Source: Methanobacteriota archaeon
GTDB taxonomy: Archaea > Thermoplasmatota > Thermoplasmata > RBG-16-68-12
Direction of reading: 5' to 3'
Assembly: GCA_005878635.1 (NCBI GenBank)
Contig: VBLS01000181.1
Location: forward strand, 1-15,507
DNA length: 15,507 bases
The notes below the pieces were generated by a model that ran no database searches, was not told where the DNA came from, and saw nothing but the letters and a program-made list of their open reading frames with translations. Position 1 is the first letter of the stretch; every line of letters begins with the position of its first letter. The translations under genes and the position numbers were made by a program. Below are positions 13,236 to 15,507 of the stretch, one piece after another.

Positions 13236-13243
13236 TAGATAAA
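13236..13243 (-). promoter_or_regulatory. Putative TATA box for the DUF2240 gene
   Basis: TTTATCTA on the minus strand is centred about 36 bases before the ATG at 13204, between two strongly GC-rich stretches. A second A/T run at 13261-13270 lies further upstream. The rest of 13245-13436 shows no gene that I can support. Confidence 0.45.
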
Positions 13244-13371
13244 CGTGCGGCGGGCGGGCGAATCTTTATCGGCTCCCAGGCCGTTGATTCGGTGCTCCAG
13301 CGTAAGGTCGCGCCGACTCGTGACGCGCGATGCAAGCCTGGAGAGGATGCCGTATGGGTCCCTCCTCGACA

Positions 13372-13387
13372 GCCCCGGATTCGGGGC
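13372..13387. repeat. GC-rich hairpin in the gap after the 13437 gene
   Basis: GCCCCG and CGGGGC form a perfect 6-bp stem around the tetraloop GATT. It lies about 50 bases beyond the stop of the minus-strand gene ending at 13437. It may stabilise that transcript's 3' end. No T-run follows, so I do not call it a terminator. Confidence 0.3.
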
Positions 13388-13436
13388 GTTCCGTGACAGG
13401 GGGACAACGCGGCGTCCAACAATCCCCCGGCTAGGG

Positions 13437-14897
13437 TCAGGGCGTCGAGTGAGCATTCGCTTGGCCGTGAAACGCGCTGTTACAGCCGGGGGACATCCCG
13501 GCCTCCCGACGCCCCTCTCGCTCCGGTCGCTCGCTCATCAAGTCGTCAATCCCTTGGAGCGGCGAGGCGCCTCCATCGAAGTTCCGGAGGGCTTGAGCAT
13601 TCGACTTTTCGAATTGGCGCAGGAATCCCAAGGCACGCCGCCCGAACCGGACCCGGTTCCCCCTCGCATTGAGCGCCGCCAAGGTCGCGTTCTCCCCCGT
13701 CACGAAGACGATACTCCCACCGCGGAATCGGATCTCCTGCAAGGGTCCGGTGGACGGATTCATCGTTGTCTCGACGAACATCCGGATCGCCGAGAGCATC
13801 CCTCCAACGATGTCGGAGTCCAAGCCTGCGGATTGGATCGGGGTCACATGATGCAGGAGGATCCCGCTTCGGTGGAGGAGGAAGACCTCGGCCGGACCGG
13901 AGGGACGGCGCAAGGCAGGGACGATGGGACCGGCCGGGAGGAATAGGGATCGCAAGACGAAGACGAGGACGGCCACGACGACCAGTGCGGGCAGCGGCGA
14001 GAGGGGAGCCTGAGGTCGCATCGGAAGGACGACGAGTGAGGTGGGCACGTTCGCGAGGCGCACCTGACCACCGCTTGCGTTGCCGTAGGTCGCCGCAACG
14101 GCCGCGTCGACCTGCTGCAAGTCGTTCGCGGGAGGCAGGGTTGCGGTGAAGGACAACACCGTCGTCCCGATCGGCACCGAATCGAGGACCCATGTCACCC
14201 GTCCGTCTCGGATCGTCGGTTCCCGGGTCGCGGACGTCACGACCATCGCCGCCGGGATCGTGACGACGACCGACACATCGTGCGCGGTCTTGTTCCCCAT
14301 GTTCGTCACATCGACGCGATAGGTCACGGGGTTTCCGGGCATGACTGCGGACTCGTTCGCTTCCAAGCGCACGTCGACGTTCGCTTCTGCGACGACGCTC
14401 AGTGGGACGCTGTGGACGCTGGCGCTCAGTTGGATCGGATCCATCGAGTCCTCGTTGTCGTGGCCTTCGCCATTCTTCCAGAGGGCCACCGACGCGCCGT
14501 AAACGATGTCCCGTCCTTCCGTGCCCGCCTTCGCAACGGCCTGCACCTCAATCGAGAACGGACGCAGGTCGTCCTGGATGCAAACCCAGGTCCGCCTCGA
14601 CTCGAGGCACGAATCCGGAATGGTCGTGGACGTGACGTCGAATCCGTCCAGAGGCGCCTCCGTGATCACGAGCTTCCGGGCCTTTTCCTTAAGCGGCTCG
14701 ATCCAAATCCAGAAGCTCACGTTCTCCGTCGGAGAGGCTTCCGTGCGGCTGACGAAGATCGATGCCTGCACCGGCCGCTCCGAGTCTCCGGCCACCGCAG
14801 GGATGGACGCGACGAGGACGAGGCACACCGCGAAGATCAGCGGCAGGCACGCCCGGAATCGGCGGGGCATCAGCTGGGCCAAGACCATCGATTCCAC
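13437..14897 (-). CDS. Signal-peptide surface protein with TM segment and cytoplasmic roadblock/longin-like domain
   Basis: 486 residues. A basic N-terminus and hydrophobic stretch (RRFRACLPLIFAVCLVLVASIPAVAG, ending near 37) form a signal peptide. The ectodomain has a first beta-rich unit (about 43-170, with Cys97 and Cys106) and a second CARDB/DUF11-like unit at about 173-290 (NESAVMPGNPVTYRVDVTNMG is its clear signature). One membrane helix lies at about 303-321. The cytoplasmic part (335-455) has EVFLLHRSGILLHHVTP, DSDIVGGMLSAIRMFVE and LQEIRFRGGSIVFVTGE. These look like the roadblock/longin-like sensory module I recall at the ends of Thermoplasmata membrane proteins. It could pass a surface signal inside, but no partner is visible. 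A GGAGGGAG sequence at 14911-14918 favours the GTG at 14897; ATG 14888 is the alternative. Confidence 0.8.
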   Translation of the reverse strand: MESMVLAQLMPRRFRACLPLIFAVCLVLVASIPAVAGDSERPVQASIFVSRTEASPTENVSFWIWIEPLKEKARKLVITEAPLDGFDVTSTTIPDSCLESRRTWVCIQDDLRPFSIEVQAVAKAGTEGRDIVYGASVALWKNGEGHDNEDSMDPIQLSASVHSVPLSVVAEANVDVRLEANESAVMPGNPVTYRVDVTNMGNKTAHDVSVVVTIPAAMVVTSATREPTIRDGRVTWVLDSVPIGTTVLSFTATLPPANDLQQVDAAVAATYGNASGGQVRLANVPTSLVVLPMRPQAPLSPLPALVVVAVLVFVLRSLFLPAGPIVPALRRPSGPAEVFLLHRSGILLHHVTPIQSAGLDSDIVGGMLSAIRMFVETTMNPSTGPLQEIRFRGGSIVFVTGENATLAALNARGNRVRFGRRALGFLRQFEKSNAQALRNFDGGASPLQGIDDLMSERPEREGRREAGMSPGCNSAFHGQANAHSTP

Positions 14898-14919
14898 GTG
14901 CAGAGTTCTCCCTCCTTAT

Positions 14920-14957
14920 CGAATGAATGCCCCAACGGCAGGTAAGTCATTCATTCG
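14920..14957. repeat. 10-bp perfect inverted repeat upstream of the 14897 gene
   Basis: CGAATGAATG (14920-14929) and CATTCATTCG (14948-14957) are perfect inverted copies with an 18-base spacer. The repeat ends next to the Shine-Dalgarno-like GGAGGGAG of the minus-strand gene. It could be an operator for a dimeric regulator or a leader hairpin affecting translation. Each arm is itself a tandem of GAAT units. Confidence 0.6.
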
Positions 14958-14977
14958 CAGGAGGAGCTAAGAGGGTT

Positions 14978-15001
14978 CCGGCTAGATTATCACTTAGCCG
15001 G
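14978..15001. repeat. 7-bp inverted repeat flanking a TATA-like stretch
   Basis: CCGGCTA (14978-14984) and TAGCCGG (14995-15001) are perfect inverted copies separated by ten bases. The spacer is A/T-rich and holds the best box-A candidate for the 14897 gene. A protein bound to both arms would cover the promoter. As RNA it would be a 7-bp hairpin after the upstream minus-strand gene. Confidence 0.5.
14985..14996 (-). promoter_or_regulatory. Possible TATA box of the 14897 gene
   Basis: TAAGTGATAATC on the minus strand is the only A/T-rich stretch of this length in the 218-base gap. It would put initiation near 14963 and give a leader of about 65 bases, longer than for most other genes in the window. 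That leader would contain the 10-bp inverted repeat and the Shine-Dalgarno-like sequence. Confidence 0.35.
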
Positions 15002-15115
15002 TGATCGCGGATTCGGCGGGTGGAACTTAGAGTTGAGGACGGGAGCCTCCACATCGAACCCGGACGGCGGACATGATCCCGAAGAGTTGCGCGAATCGGC
15101 CGACGGCACGACGCT

Positions 15116-15507
15116 TCACGTGGAAGCATTGTGCGATTCCTTCGCCCCTTGGGACCGAATCCGTCGCCGGGCCCGTCTTCCTACCAGAAGGACCAGCAGC
15201 AGTGTGCCCGCGATGGGCCACACGATGGTGTCGAATTCGGGGATGTAGTAGAAGTATGTCTCGGACGTCGAGGATTTCCAGTAGACCGCACCGAGCGAGG
15301 TCCCGTAGGCCGGGTCGTTCGGCGCACGCACGATCAGGGAGGGGTAATCCGTCGAAACGTCGATCGCCGTGCGGGTGCCCCACGTCCCGCCGATCCTCGA
15401 ATTGAAGTACAGCTGCGGCGCCGAAACACCAACGTATAGGGCGTACACGTTTCCGTCCTTGTCGAGTCCGATCGTCGGCCGCGTGAACTGGGTGCCGCTC
15501 CAGGAGT
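15116..15507 (-). CDS. C-terminal end of a secreted propeller-like protein with PEF-type anchor (5' end outside window)
   Basis: The frame is open to the window edge; 129 residues and the TGA at 15116-15118 are visible, plus two bases of a split codon at the edge. The first part (TIGLDKDGNVYALYVG, SAPQLYFNSRIGGTW) has the spacing of BNR/sialidase-like beta-propeller blades with Asp-x-Asp-Gly-Asn repeats. The C-terminus reads YYIPEFDTIVWP, then a hydrophobic helix (IAGTLLLVLLV), then GRRARRRIR. This is the three-part layout of PEF-CTERM-type archaeal sorting signals, in which a membrane protease may process and anchor the protein. A plain C-terminal membrane anchor is the alternative. The GTG at 15448 is only an internal codon. 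The blade count and substrate are unknown. Confidence 0.75.
   Translation of the reverse strand, partial: SWSGTQFTRPTIGLDKDGNVYALYVGVSAPQLYFNSRIGGTWGTRTAIDVSTDYPSLIVRAPNDPAYGTSLGAVYWKSSTSETYFYYIPEFDTIVWPIAGTLLLVLLVGRRARRRIRSQGAKESHNAST

Noticed and set aside
13372..13387. T-arm of a tRNA in GCCCCGGATTCGGGGC
   Set aside because: The loop is only four bases and no acceptor, D or anticodon arms surround it.
1..15507. CRISPR arrays, insertion sequences, integrase or attachment sites
   Set aside because: No regularly spaced direct repeats, transposase-like frames or target duplications were seen anywhere in the window.

Overview
The window reads as chromosomal DNA of a high-GC archaeon. Marker genes are archaeal: release factor aRF1 (NIKS, YxCxxxF and GGQ), proteasome-activating nucleotidase (PAN, with C-terminal HbYX), multiprotein bridging factor MBF1, an archaeal-type UMP kinase and a DUF2240 protein. 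A/T-rich boxes lie about 26-46 bases upstream of many starts in otherwise GC-rich DNA, as expected for TATA promoters with short leaders. My best guess is an uncultured Thermoplasmatota lineage. That placement is an inference from gene content and base composition and has not been tested.

Layout. 1-357 (+) is the C-terminal end of a membrane-anchored surface protein. 377-3318 (-) is prf1-argS, with a one-base stop/start overlap. 3563-5214 (+) is a tight three-gene unit: pyrH, a small membrane protein with a winged-helix-like tail, and thpR. 5291-5671 (-) is an unrecognised small protein sharing a divergent A/T box with thiD (5729-6553, +). After a 277-base gap comes a GT4/GT2 glycosyltransferase pair (6831-8734, +). 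8739-12156 (-) runs from PAN through a zinc-finger/transmembrane/His-rich protein and a membrane-anchored SlyD-like FKBP to a VTT/DedA-like membrane protein. MBF1 (12236-12733, +) diverges from PAN across a shared TATATA box and abuts the convergent DUF2240 gene (12734-13204, -). The right end holds two surface proteins on the minus strand: one with a signal peptide, a CARDB/DUF11-like ectodomain, a TM segment and a cytoplasmic domain (13437-14897), and the C-terminal end of a propeller-like protein with a PEF-type C-terminal anchor (15116-15507).

How they fit together. The left half is housekeeping: translation termination, tRNA charging, pyrimidine and thiamine metabolism, RNA end processing. 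The middle and right concern the cell envelope and protein quality control.

Most notable. The PAN gene is broken inside its OB domain by an apparent out-of-frame deletion of about 49 bases, while its coiled coil, AAA+ core and HbYX tail look intact. MBF1 has no ATG, GTG or TTG that preserves its zinc ribbon, so a CTG (or ATC) start is implied. Two inverted repeats, one flanking a TATA-like box and one next to the Shine-Dalgarno-like sequence, precede the 14897 gene. I found no mobile element, CRISPR array, rRNA or convincing tRNA, and no clear multi-gene novel system.
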